Source: Eubacteriales bacterium (GTDB taxonomy: Bacteria > Bacillota > Clostridia > Tissierellales > GPF-1). Taken from it: a stretch of DNA of 37,193 nucleotides. Shown here piece after piece: positions 16,813 through 26,000 of the stretch. Within the stretch, counting starts at the first letter, position 1, and the number at the start of each line of letters is the position of its first letter. A program made the position numbers and the translations under genes. The notes beneath the pieces were generated by a model. It was not told the DNA's origin. It saw nothing but the letters and a program-made list of their open reading frames with translations, and did no database searches. The stretch covers positions 1 to 37,193 of the forward strand of contig DAOUQF010000034.1 in the NCBI GenBank assembly GCA_030625815.1. Direction: 5' to 3'.

Positions 16813-17007
16813 CTATAAAGCGTCTAATTGATTTCGAATTTTCTCAACGAGCACATCTTCACCATGTTCTTCCAAGATATCAACTTTTTGAGAAAGTGCT
16901 TCGACCTCCACCACATCCTCCACACCTGTTTCAATCCAATCCAGGATCTCATCCAACAAATCCATGTTCTCCTCGTCCTTTAGAAGATCATAAAACTCAT
17001 CGTTCAT
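16813..17007 (-). CDS. Small acidic protein, paralogue of the gene at 17133
   Basis: This 64-residue acidic protein has no family I recognise. It starts at 17007 behind AAAGGGGAA and ends just before a terminator, so it is probably real. It is predicted almost wholly helical, with an (L)LDEILDWIETGVE segment, then LSQKVDILEEHGEDVLVEKI. The same pattern (L-x-EEILDLLFFGIE, L-x-x-L-I-E-K-L-K-N-L-G-E, then LLKKI) appears in the product of the gene at 17133-17336, so the two look like paralogues. No signal peptide or membrane segment is seen. Confidence 0.7.
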   Translation of the reverse strand: MNDEFYDLLKDEENMDLLDEILDWIETGVEDVVEVEALSQKVDILEEHGEDVLVEKIRNQLDAL

Positions 17008-17132
17008 ATCAACTTTCCCCTTTTCTTATCTCTCATAATATATTCCTTCTTTTTCCACTCGTTCAAAGTGGTTGTGGATATATTATACGAAGAAAAGTTC
17101 CTGTAGGCAAGATGGTTTTTCAAAAAAATATT

Positions 17133-17336
17133 TCATTTTTGTATTTTTTTCAACAACTCTTCAGCCGCCTCAATTTCTCCCAAATTTTTCAATTTTTCAA
17201 TCAATCGATCCAATTCGGTCCGATCCTCTGAAGCTTCGATTCCAAAGAACAGCAAATCCAATATCTCTTCCACAAGATCCTTTGCCTCTTCGGATTTGAG
17301 CGCCTCAATCCATTGCACTTCAACCTCTTGCATCAT
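17133..17336 (-). CDS. Small acidic helical protein, paralogue of the gene at 16813
   Basis: This 67-residue protein starts at the ATG at 17336, 9 bases after GGAAGGAA, and overlaps the end of the flavoprotein gene by 17 bases, suggesting translational coupling. Residues form heptad-like helices: EEAKDLVEEILDLLFFGIE, then ELDRLIEKLKNLGEIEAAEELLKKI. It shares its layout and about a third of its residues with the 64-residue neighbour downstream. Function unknown. The coupling to a flavoprotein may be meaningful, or the pair may simply share a transcript. Confidence 0.65.
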   Translation of the reverse strand: MMQEVEVQWIEALKSEEAKDLVEEILDLLFFGIEASEDRTELDRLIEKLKNLGEIEAAEELLKKIQK

Positions 17337-17889
17337 ATCGTTCCTTCCATAATTGTCCCACATGCTGCAGGTTAATTTTTACGTCCTCCCGCAGGGATAC
17401 AGAAGCATGATCGGTCCCGGAAATCTGAATAAAATTCCACAATTTCCCTTGCAAATATTGAAGAAAAAATTGGAAATTCAATCGAACCCCTTCAAATTGA
17501 TCCTCATACTCCTTCGCTCCCGCCGTGGCAATCAGAATCACATCTCGATCTTTTCCCGAAAAAGAATCCGGTTTCGCATAATATTGCTGAGCGCGATCGA
17601 TAAAGGTCTTCATAATACTGCTGACTCCATTAAAATAAACGGGGGTCGCAAAGATCACCAAATCCGCTTGCTTCACCTCGTCCATAATCGTTTCAAAATC
17701 ATCCTTGATCACACAATCCCCTTCGCTGCATTGATCGCATGCCAGACAAGGCAACATACGACACCGATTCAATGCCACCAAGGTCTGCTGATCCGTTTCT
17801 TGCAGTCGAAGTCCCGCTACGATTTCTTGAACGGCTGCCGAACCGTCACCGCCGTCCCGATGACTTCCCAAAATTGCTACTACTCGCAT
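17320..17889 (-). CDS. Flavodoxin-family FMN protein with ferredoxin-like Cys cluster
   Basis: This 189-residue protein starts MRVVAILGSHRDGG at 17889, after GAAGGAAG. It has the FMN-reductase/flavodoxin fold: phosphate-binding GSHRDGGDGS, then FATPVYFNGVSSIMKTFIDR, then IATAG. Between the first two lies a compact cysteine motif, C-x2-C-x2-C-x4-C (CLACDQCSEGDC, about residues 44-55), as in iron-sulfur flavoproteins (ISF) of anaerobes. This suggests an FMN plus 4Fe-4S electron carrier or oxygen-stress reductase. The later residues look complete and catalytic loops are intact. Confidence 0.85.
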   Translation of the reverse strand: MRVVAILGSHRDGGDGSAAVQEIVAGLRLQETDQQTLVALNRCRMLPCLACDQCSEGDCVIKDDFETIMDEVKQADLVIFATPVYFNGVSSIMKTFIDRAQQYYAKPDSFSGKDRDVILIATAGAKEYEDQFEGVRLNFQFFLQYLQGKLWNFIQISGTDHASVSLREDVKINLQHVGQLWKERYDARG

Positions 17890-17928
17890 CTTCCTTCGCC
17901 CCCTTTTATTCCATTGTACCATAGCACA

Positions 17929-18366
17929 CTACAGTGAAACGATAAATCTCACCCAATTTCCCTGCAGCATTTCTTTTCTCGATTCCGCCAATTGCACGCG
18001 GTACGTCACTCTCCCGATGATTTGCGGATGGCTTTTTCTCGGATCAACCCGTCTTTCAACCCGCTGAAACTGATTGATGGCTTGCAGTCCCTCAAGATCG
18101 TCCCTCAGAGATCCCATATCTTTGGCCTCGTACCGCAGCCAGCGATATCCCTCGCTGATTTCATTTTGTTTTCTCACATAGCCCTGATAGCTCCAAGTCG
18201 CACCGCAAACCGGTTGTTCACAGATTCCATGGTCAATGATCAAAGCGACTTTTTCCGATGCATTTACCCATAGTTCACTAAAGGGATGAGGCCGATTCTC
18301 ATAATAGACAATCGTCTCCATCAACCCATAGCCCTGCTCTGCTAAAACCTTACTTGAGATTTCCAT
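17929..18366 (-). CDS. Unrecognised 145-residue protein
   Basis: I do not recognise this protein. The start at 18366 follows GAGGAAAG and the gene lies head-to-head with the GGDEF/HD-GYP gene. It has no signal peptide or membrane helix. It is a mixed alpha/beta protein with a pair of Cys in HGICEQPVCGATW, an aromatic-rich SYQGYVRKQNEISEGYRWLRYE segment and a basic stretch RRVDPRKSHPQ. Codon use matches the neighbours. It could be transcribed with the flavoprotein gene 39 bases downstream. Confidence 0.65.
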   Translation of the reverse strand: MEISSKVLAEQGYGLMETIVYYENRPHPFSELWVNASEKVALIIDHGICEQPVCGATWSYQGYVRKQNEISEGYRWLRYEAKDMGSLRDDLEGLQAINQFQRVERRVDPRKSHPQIIGRVTYRVQLAESRKEMLQGNWVRFIVSL

Positions 18367-18391
18367 ATTTTTCTTTCCTCGCTTCCATACA

Positions 18392-18400
18392 TGTTATAAT
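18392..18400 (+). promoter_or_regulatory. Extended -10 promoter element of the GGDEF/HD-GYP gene
   Basis: TGT-TATAAT (TGN plus perfect -10) about 30 bases upstream of the start. No good -35 is seen 17 bases earlier, consistent with an extended -10 promoter. Confidence 0.5.
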
Positions 18401-18428
18401 ATAGGCAACCCTTGGAAAGGAGCTCATC

Positions 18429-21086
18429 ATGCAAATCACACAAAATTTGAATCAACAATCAACGCCTCTCTATGATTTAAAATTCACCATAGATGCTGAT
18501 CTCAACTACACGGACGTTCAAATTCTCAATTCGAGCCTTCTTCTGTTGGATGAAAACCTTATTCTTGGTCACCATTTTACGAGCCATCTACCAAAAAAAT
18601 ATAAAAACATCTTAGAATATCATTATAACCAACTTCAGCAAACTGGACAAACACAAGTGTATCGTTATGAAATAACGGATACTCGCGGACAAATCCGTCA
18701 ATTGATTGGCGTCATGGAAAATCAAGCAGATCAAGAAATTGTGATTCGCGTCTATGACATCACCTCCACCCACAATTACCGGATCATCGATGATCTCGAT
18801 TTCTATCAGCAGTCGATCCAACAAATCAGATCAGCCGTAGAGGCAAAGGATCATATTCGTCATGCAATGAACGAAGTTCTCGAGGTAATTGCTCGCTTCT
18901 GCAACGGCGATCGCGTCTTTTTCAGTCTATTGAGCGAGGATGGCAGCCGTGTAGAAAGCATTGAAGAATTTGATCCTCGAGAAATCGCTTCCGACAAACA
19001 AATTTATATGGGCATCGAAACAAAACAAGTGCCTTGGCTCATGCAGCAATTGCACGACGGACAGGCAGTCAAGATTACAAATGTGCATGACTTGCCGCCG
19101 GAGGCAAAGGGAATCCAAGCATTATTAACCGCAGGCGGAACCATCTCGGACTTAGTCGTGCCCATCTCGATTGGCAACGACTTAATCGGCGTAATCGGAT
19201 GCGATTCCATCACCGAAAGCATACAATGGACCGATACCCATGTTCGTTTCTTGCAAGAGGTGGGAGAATATTTATTAAGCCGTGCCCATCTTCGACAAAT
19301 AAAGGATGAGTTGTTTACAAAGAGCATCGAATTCTCCACCCTATTGGAGCACTTGCCTCATCCCGTTTTCCAAATTAATCAAAATGGCAATCTCCTTTAT
19401 GCCAATGAATCCTTTCAACAATTTTTCCAAGAATTCTTTCCGGATTCGGACGTACAAATTCAAAATGGGATCGATTTTGAACCGATCGCCAGGCATTTAA
19501 AGTTTTCCAGCCTATACCATAAATGGATCGTGGAAAAACAGCCCCTGGAAGCACCCATTTATCTCAACCGAGAATATAAGACAAAGACAGATTCCATTCA
19601 CTTTCAAATTCAAGTCGTTCCCATTCAATCCCCTCAGAGTTTATCCAGTTGCCTGGTGATCTTCACAGATTTAACAGAATTGCTGGCTTCTCAACAAGAA
19701 CTCGGCTTGATGCAAGAGCGATTAAAATCAGCCATTCAGGCCAATCATTCCTTTATCTACGAGTGGAATGTAGAGGAAGACCAAATTACCAGCAGCGGCC
19801 ATTTGGATTCGCCGAACACCAACAAGGTGACCAACTTCAATGAGATTGTCACCCGGATCCATCCCGAAGACCAAAGCCATTATCGAGAAACAATTCTCCA
19901 CTTTATCCATGGGGATCAAGATACCCTGCAAATGGATTTTCGCACCCTGACTCCCACTGGGAAATACAAATGGGTAAGCAATAACGGCCGTGCCATCGCT
20001 CGAAATAATGAGGGAAAAATCGTGCGCTTCGTAGGAACAATCACCGATATCAGCGAACGAAAGAAATACGAAACAGATATTCAGTTTTTGGCAACCCATG
20101 ATTTGCTCACCAATCTAAAGAATCGAAATGCCTTTGAAACCTATACCCGCACCCATCAGCTCACCAATCAGCTCTTGTTGGTATCCGATATGGATGGCTT
20201 GAAGCCTATGAATGATATCCACGGGCATCAGTTTGGCGATTGCGCCTTAAAACGGATTGCATTGATCCTGACTAAGAATTTTCGGGATGCGAACTTCATT
20301 GGCAGAATTGGCGGAGATGAGTTTGCGATTATTCTTCCTCCCCTTAGAAGAGAAGAAATCAGCAACCGAATCAAAACCATCAAAAATACGATTCAACGGC
20401 AATCGGATCTGCCAATGGAAACCAATCTATCCATTGGATATGCCTACTCCCGACGCGGAGAGAATTTTGAAGCCATGTTCCAGCGGGCTGAGGATCGCAT
20501 GTACAAGGACAAATTAACAAATCGAACCAGTTCCAAGGCATCCGTCGTCCTCTCCTTAATGAAGAGTCTGCAAGAAAAAAATGTGGAAACGGAAGAGCAT
20601 TGCCATCGCGTTGAGAACTACAGCGTTGCCATTGCAGAAAAAATGCGCTTGGATTACCATATCATCAATGAACTCAGGCTCCTTGCAAAGCTTCACGATA
20701 TCGGTAAAATCGCCATTCCTATTCAGATTCTCAACAAGCCAAGTTCATTGAGCGAGGACGAGTGGCTGATGATGAAGCAACATTCCGAGATTGGCGCGAG
20801 AATCGTATCGGCTTCTCCGAATATGGACAGTATTGCCGAGGGTATTCTTCACCATCATGAATATTGGAACGGTGAGGGCTATCCGAAAGGCCATTCAGGC
20901 ACGGAGATTCCCCTCACATCAAGAATTCTTAGCGTTGTCGACGCCTATGATGCCATGACATCGAATCGATGCTATGACGAAGCAAAGAGCAAGGCGGAAG
21001 CCCTAAGGGAACTCATCCTCTGCTCGGGTTCGCAATTCGATCCCTTTATTACCGAGCTGTTTATTTCAATCCTGCAGTCCGAATAA
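18429..21086 (+). CDS. Multi-domain sensor with GAF, PAS, GGDEF and HD-GYP domains (cyclic-di-GMP turnover)
   Basis: This 885-residue cytoplasmic protein has no transmembrane segment. In order it shows an N-terminal PAS-like region (about 20-120), a GAF domain (about 140-290), a PAS domain (about 300-415), a second PAS/PAC (about 430-545, ending GTITDISERKKYE), a GGDEF diguanylate cyclase (about 555-700; IGGDEF at 627-632) and an HD-GYP phosphodiesterase (about 705-885; HDIGK at 756-760, HHHEYWNGEGYP). Both catalytic motifs look intact, so the protein may make and break cyclic-di-GMP under the control of its sensors. The gene starts with ATG at 18429 after AAAGGAG, has its own promoter, and ends at a terminator. 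Confidence 0.92.
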   Translation: MQITQNLNQQSTPLYDLKFTIDADLNYTDVQILNSSLLLLDENLILGHHFTSHLPKKYKNILEYHYNQLQQTGQTQVYRYEITDTRGQIRQLIGVMENQADQEIVIRVYDITSTHNYRIIDDLDFYQQSIQQIRSAVEAKDHIRHAMNEVLEVIARFCNGDRVFFSLLSEDGSRVESIEEFDPREIASDKQIYMGIETKQVPWLMQQLHDGQAVKITNVHDLPPEAKGIQALLTAGGTISDLVVPISIGNDLIGVIGCDSITESIQWTDTHVRFLQEVGEYLLSRAHLRQIKDELFTKSIEFSTLLEHLPHPVFQINQNGNLLYANESFQQFFQEFFPDSDVQIQNGIDFEPIARHLKFSSLYHKWIVEKQPLEAPIYLNREYKTKTDSIHFQIQVVPIQSPQSLSSCLVIFTDLTELLASQQELGLMQERLKSAIQANHSFIYEWNVEEDQITSSGHLDSPNTNKVTNFNEIVTRIHPEDQSHYRETILHFIHGDQDTLQMDFRTLTPTGKYKWVSNNGRAIARNNEGKIVRFVGTITDISERKKYETDIQFLATHDLLTNLKNRNAFETYTRTHQLTNQLLLVSDMDGLKPMNDIHGHQFGDCALKRIALILTKNFRDANFIGRIGGDEFAIILPPLRREEISNRIKTIKNTIQRQSDLPMETNLSIGYAYSRRGENFEAMFQRAEDRMYKDKLTNRTSSKASVVLSLMKSLQEKNVETEEHCHRVENYSVAIAEKMRLDYHIINELRLLAKLHDIGKIAIPIQILNKPSSLSEDEWLMMKQHSEIGARIVSASPNMDSIAEGILHHHEYWNGEGYPKGHSGTEIPLTSRILSVVDAYDAMTSNRCYDEAKSKAEALRELILCSGSQFDPFITELFISILQSE

Positions 21087-21091
21087 AAATA

Positions 21092-21123
21092 TCCCGAGAG
21101 TGTTTTCGCTCTCGGGATTTCTT
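21092..21123 (+). terminator. Terminator after the GGDEF/HD-GYP gene
   Basis: A perfect 10-bp stem, ATCCCGAGAG and CTCTCGGGAT, with an 8-base loop, followed by a T-rich stretch. Confidence 0.85.
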
Positions 21124-21242
21124 TACTCTTGAATCGGTTTTTTCAAATCATAATCCCCTGCCTCTTCCCCCTCTTCAAGGAATTGAAAATCATGATTATA
21201 TGTCGCTCCGACCAAATCCCCATAGGCCCCATGGATTTCCAT
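21123..21242 (-). CDS. Possible 39-residue acidic protein downstream of the GNAT-Nudix gene
   Basis: A short open frame starts MEIHGAYGD and ends KKPIQE. Codon use is like the neighbours but there is no convincing ribosome binding site, and the frame begins just after an in-frame stop 35 bases downstream of the GNAT-Nudix stop. It may be a real small gene, a remnant, or chance. Confidence 0.25.
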   Translation of the reverse strand: MEIHGAYGDLVGATYNHDFQFLEEGEEAGDYDLKKPIQE

Positions 21243-21276
21243 CAGGCCGAAACGTCAAGGTCCCCTTTGACGGCGC

Positions 21277-22257
21277 CTAATTCACATCTCCAAGATATTG
21301 ATTTTTTCGAGTCCCATTCAGCCAACTCGCCAAGGCTTTGGGATAAATCCTAACCTGTTCCAATTCTTCGATGGGAATCCATGCAAATCCAATCTGTCGA
21401 AGATCGCCATCCACAAGCGCTTCCTTCTTCGGCTCATCGATCAATCGGCAATAGAACATAAGCTCAACTTGATGGAATTCCTCATCCCAGGCGGCAAATT
21501 CATGATTGGCGCCGATATACTCGCGAATGACTGCAAACTCGCCCGCCTGAATTCGAACCCCCAATTCCTCCATGCATTCCCGTTTCAGGGTCTCCTCTAT
21601 GCTTTCCTTCTTTTCCTGTCCGCCCCCTGGCAGCAGATAATAAGCGCCTTCCAAATGATCCCCATTTTCGGTAACCAAGAGTTTCCCATCCCGCTCGATA
21701 ATCGCTTTGGCGGAAATACGCACCCCCAAAGACGTCAAGGCATTGCCCTCGAGAATCCACGTGGCTCGATCAACTGCATACCGCAACTCGCGATTCTTGC
21801 CTAGGGAATCATATCGCAAACCGATTTTTTCCATAATACGAATCGATCCCCGATTCTCGGCATAGGCCTTGGCAAAAATCTCCGGTATCTCCCACTCCAG
21901 GAAGCCCTTTTTCACCATCGCAAAGGCAGCCTCTGTCGCAATTCCCTGGCCCCAAAACTCAGGCAAGAGCCGATACCCCACTTCATAACGCAGTCCCTTT
22001 CCCGATTCCGGCCGCAGACAAATCCAGCCGATAAAATTGTCCGTTGCTTCCTCCCAGACGGTAAAATACCCGCCAATCCCCGTCAGAGTACCAATTTCCA
22101 GTGCCCGGCGCACATACTCCTTCACTTCTTCGGCATCCCGCGTGGCGCCCTGATGGATATATCGCATCACCTGGGAATTTCCGTCCAATCGCAAAAACTC
22201 TTTCCAATTTTCTTCTTCCAAAGCTTGAATTCTTAGCCGTTTTGTCCTAGCAATCAT
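21277..22257 (-). CDS. GNAT acetyltransferase fused to a Nudix hydrolase
   Basis: This 326-residue protein starts MIARTKRLRIQ at 22257, after GGAGAAGG; the start lies inside the end of the exonuclease gene (11-base overlap). Residues 1-165 are a RimJ-type GNAT acetyltransferase with the acetyl-CoA motif WGQGIATEA (102-110) and the C-terminal NRGSIRIMEKIGL. Residues 178-326 are a Nudix domain with a full box G-x5-E-x7-RE-x2-EE-x-G (212-234) and the common YLGDVN end. GNAT acts on protein N-termini or small amines; Nudix cleaves nucleoside diphosphate-linked compounds. Substrates of both are unknown. The fusion implies coordinated action. Confidence 0.88.
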   Translation of the reverse strand: MIARTKRLRIQALEEENWKEFLRLDGNSQVMRYIHQGATRDAEEVKEYVRRALEIGTLTGIGGYFTVWEEATDNFIGWICLRPESGKGLRYEVGYRLLPEFWGQGIATEAAFAMVKKGFLEWEIPEIFAKAYAENRGSIRIMEKIGLRYDSLGKNRELRYAVDRATWILEGNALTSLGVRISAKAIIERDGKLLVTENGDHLEGAYYLLPGGGQEKKESIEETLKRECMEELGVRIQAGEFAVIREYIGANHEFAAWDEEFHQVELMFYCRLIDEPKKEALVDGDLRQIGFAWIPIEELEQVRIYPKALASWLNGTRKNQYLGDVN

Positions 22258-22825
22258 CGGCCTTCTCCAACAATTCCTGCCGCTTGTAATACGCGAGGGT
22301 CGTGGCAGCCACATCATATCGCGCATCGTGGAATCCCTGTCCCTGCTCTCCAAATAACGCCATCGCGGTTTTTTCAATCTCCCCTTCCGCTATTGCAAGA
22401 CAGCCCATCAATTCGGTAAGTTTCGGAAATTTATACGCAAATTTATAATGAGGCAAGCGGCAATATGGAGCAAATTCTTTCATCGTATCAATCTTGCAGG
22501 CGTATGAAAACTCAAACCCGGCATTATCCATTTCCAACTTCATAAATGAGATGTCGAAATCAACATTATGACCGACGATTATCGCATCGCAAAAGTCATC
22601 ATAAATTTCTTGAGCGGAGGAAAAAAATCGTCGTCCATCCGATAATTCTTCCAATTGCTGAACACTAAATCCGTGAACCGCTTCCGCGCTAGGCGAAACA
22701 AAGTCCACGGTAAAAAAGAAATTCTTTCCAATACTATGTCCCTCATTTAAGATCACATAGGTCAACTGGCAAATTCGTCCCGGCTTTAAGTCTGTCGTTT
22801 CTGTATCGAAAATGATTGTCTTCAT
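22247..22825 (-). CDS. DnaQ-like DEDDh 3'-5' exonuclease
   Basis: This 192-residue protein starts MKTIIFDTETTD at 22825 behind AAAGGAGGGTGAC. Exonuclease motifs are FDTETTD (D7, E9; the usual Gly is Asp), GHNVDFDISF, and HDARYDV with the final His and Asp. It is a stand-alone exonuclease of the DNA polymerase III epsilon/RNase T group, likely involved in DNA repair or RNA trimming. The downstream GNAT-Nudix gene overlaps its end, so the two are made together. Confidence 0.88.
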   Translation of the reverse strand: MKTIIFDTETTDLKPGRICQLTYVILNEGHSIGKNFFFTVDFVSPSAEAVHGFSVQQLEELSDGRRFFSSAQEIYDDFCDAIIVGHNVDFDISFMKLEMDNAGFEFSYACKIDTMKEFAPYCRLPHYKFAYKFPKLTELMGCLAIAEGEIEKTAMALFGEQGQGFHDARYDVAATTLAYYKRQELLEKADDC

Positions 22826-22854
22826 GTCACCCTCCTTTCCTATAAGTATAACAA

Positions 22855-22899
22855 AAAACATTCAGAAAATAACAAAAAAAACTTCGCTGAAAATGTTTT
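22855..22899. repeat. Inverted repeat in the gltB/exonuclease intergenic region
   Basis: AAAACATTCAG (22855-22865) and CTGAAAATGTTTT (22887-22899) form an imperfect inverted repeat in an A-rich region between the divergent exonuclease gene and gltB. It could be an operator or chance. Confidence 0.25.
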
Positions 22900-22927
22900 C
22901 CAATCGCACACAACCATCCGTTGCGGG

Positions 22928-22956
22928 TTGACAATTCGTTTCGAATTATATAAAAT
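22928..22956 (+). promoter_or_regulatory. Housekeeping-type promoter of gltB
   Basis: TTGACA (22928-22933), 17-base spacer, TAAAAT (22951-22956). The predicted transcript starts near 22963, giving a leader of about 70 bases. Confidence 0.75.
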
Positions 22957-22975
22957 ATGTAACAACTTACTAGTT

Positions 22976-23012
22976 GGCCGAAACTCATTGTTGTTTCCGG
23001 CCGCTTTTATTA
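22976..23012 (+). promoter_or_regulatory. Leader hairpin of gltB, possible attenuator
   Basis: In the predicted leader, GGCCGAAAC (22976-22984) pairs with GTTTCCGGCC (22993-23002) with one bulged C, followed by GCTTTTATTA. An alternative stem, CAACT-TACT-AGTTG, ends at base 22976 and would compete with its foot. This layout is compatible with transcription attenuation; no known riboswitch family is recognised. Confidence 0.4.
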
Positions 23013-23032
23013 TCTGAAAGGAGTTGATTCGA

Positions 23033-26000
23033 ATGGGAACCTTAGCCTATCCCGCCAAACAAGGTCTCTATGATCCATTATTTGAAAAAGACGCTTGTGG
23101 TGTTGGATTTGTTTGTCACACTCAAGGGCATCCTTCAAGGCAAATTATTGAAGACGGCCTTACCTTATTAAAGAACATGAAACACAGAGGCGCTGTTGGA
23201 GCCGATAAAGACACAGGAGACGGTGCGGGTATGATGATCAAGATTCCCCACGCCTTCTTCAAATCACAACTGGACAAGCAAGGGGTCATTCTTCCAGAAG
23301 CGGGCAATTATGCCGTCGGCATGATCTTTCTGCCGCGAGAACCGCACCTGCGATTGTATTGTGAAGGCGTATTCGAACGAATCCTTCGGGAAGAAGATTT
23401 GGGCTTTGCCGTTTGGCGAGAAGTCCCCGTCAATGAAGAGCAGTGCGGCGAATGGGCGCGAGCAACCCGGCCCGTCGTTTCACAGATTTTTGTTCAAAAG
23501 GGGCAATACTCCACCCAAAAATTCCGCGAAAAACTTTATTTGGTACGAAAGCGCGTACAAGCCATTTTAGACGCGAAACCGGAGACCGGTTATTTTTACG
23601 TCTGCAGCCTCTCAGATCAAACCCTGATCTACAAGGGACAAATCTTGGGAACTCGATTGGATCAATTCTATGTCGATCTGCAGCATCCACTGTTCCGAAG
23701 TCCGTTTTCCATCGTCCATGAGCGCTACTCAACAAACACCTTTCCCTCATGGAAATTGGCGCATCCTTTCCGATATATTGCGCATAACGGAGAGATCAAT
23801 ACCATCCGAGGCAATGTCAATCGAATGAACGCCCGTGAAGGGATTTTAACCTCTCAGCGATACGGGGATGATTTCGAGAAACTCCTGCCTATTATTGAAA
23901 AAGGCAGCAGCGATTCCGCGAGTTTGGACAATCTCTTTGAATTGTTTTACATTCATCAATTGCCCATCGAACAAATCCTGATGATGATGATGCCGGAGAA
24001 CTGGCAAGAAAACGATCAGCTCAGCCCGGAAGTGCGTGCCTTCTACGAATACTATGCGCGTATTTTTGAACCGTGGGACGGCCCTTCCGCCATCATCCTT
24101 TCTGACGGCGAAAAGATTGCGGCTCACCTGGATCGAAATGGTCTTCGCCCTCTTCGCTATACCTTGACAAAGGATCAGCGCTTGGTCGTGGCATCGGAAA
24201 CAGGTGTTTTGTCCATCGATCCTGCCAATGTGGAGCGCCGAGGCAAGCTGAAACCCGGTGAGATTCTGGTTTGCGACTTGCTGAACGGCAAGATCACAAC
24301 GGATCGAGACATCAAGGAAAAAGAAGCCGAAAAACACGCCTACTCAGATTGGATTGCCCGCAACAAGCAGTTTTTACCCGATCTGCCAAAGGGCTTGGAA
24401 CGCCCCTTTATGAATCAGCGAATTTTGCTGCAACGCGAAATCCTCTTCGGCTATACGGAAGAAGAGTTAAAGCATATTTTAACCCCAATGGCACGGGATG
24501 GAAAAGAACCTGTTGGCGCCATGGGCTCCGATGTTCCGCTGGCGGTCTTGTCGGACCGTCCCCAAATGTTGTTCAGCTATTTCAAGCAGTCCTTCGCGCA
24601 GGTGACCAATCCGCCGATCGATTCGATCCGTGAACGCTCTGCCATGAGCCTCCGACAATATATTGGCAAGCATGGTGCCTATCTCGATGAAATCGAGATC
24701 AACAAGCGTGTCAAATATATCGAAATTCGTACGCCGATCCTTCGAAATCAAGAATTGGCCAAACTGGAAAATCTCTACTCCGAGGACTTCAAGGCCGTTC
24801 GTCTCCCCATTACCTTCCCGGTGGATGGCGGAGAAGATCGATTGAAAGAAGCCCTGGATAACCTGTTCACACGAGCCAAGGAAAACGTCTTGTCCGGCGC
24901 CAATTTGTTGATCCTCAGCGATCGAAACGTCGACCGATACGATGCGCCAATTCCAAGTTTGTTGGCAGTCAGCGCCTTGCACCATTTCTTGATCCGAGAA
25001 AAATTGCGTACCAAGGTTGAAATTATTGTGGAGGCTGGCGATTGCCGCGATGTCTTCCAGATTGCTTTGCTATTGGGTTACGGCGCCAAAGCCGTCAATC
25101 CATATTTAGCCTTTGAAGTGATTCATGACCTTGTCGACTCTCAAGCCGTCAAGGGCTTGAGTGATCATGACCTGGCCGTCAAGAACTATCTAAAGGCGAT
25201 GAACCAGGGTTTATTGAAAATCTTGGCAAAGATGGGCATCTCAACGCTACAAAGCTACAATAGCGCTCAAATTTTCGAGGTCGTCGGGATTCGCCAGAAC
25301 GTGGTGGATGAATACTTCACCGGCACCCCTACTCGATTGGAAGGAATGGGACTTGGAACCATCGCGAAAGAGGTACAACTTCGCCATGAAAAAGCCTTTG
25401 ATCCCGAATCCAATACCTTTATCGACAAGGGTGGCGATCTCTTCCCAACCAAGGGCGGCGAGTTCCACAGCCTAAATTCACAGGCCGTGAAAAAACTGCA
25501 AAAGGCAATTCGCACCCGGGACTATGCCCTCTATCGCGAATACGCGGAAGATAAGGCAGCCTATCATCCAACGGTGAAAATCCGCGATCTCTTCCATCTT
25601 AAAAAGCGCACCCCAGTGCCGCTGGAAGAAGTGGAATCCGCGGAGTCCATTATGAAACGCTTTACAACCGGCGCCATGAGTTTCGGTTCTATTTCCAGAG
25701 AGGCGCACGAAACAATGGCCATTGCCATGAACCGCATCGGGGCCATGAGCTCTTCTGGTGAAGGCGGAGAGGATCCTGCTCGATTTAAGCCGGATGAAAA
25801 CGGGGATTGGAGAATCAGTCAATCCAAGCAGATCGCTTCCGGCCGATTCGGTGTTACAACAGATTATTTGGTTCACGCCAAAGAATTGCAAATCAAAATG
25901 GCGCAGGGTGCAAAACCAGGCGAAGGCGGCCATTTGCCAGGCAAGAAAGTTACTCAGGAAATCGGAAAAGTCCGCCACGCCCTTCCGGGCATCGATCTGA

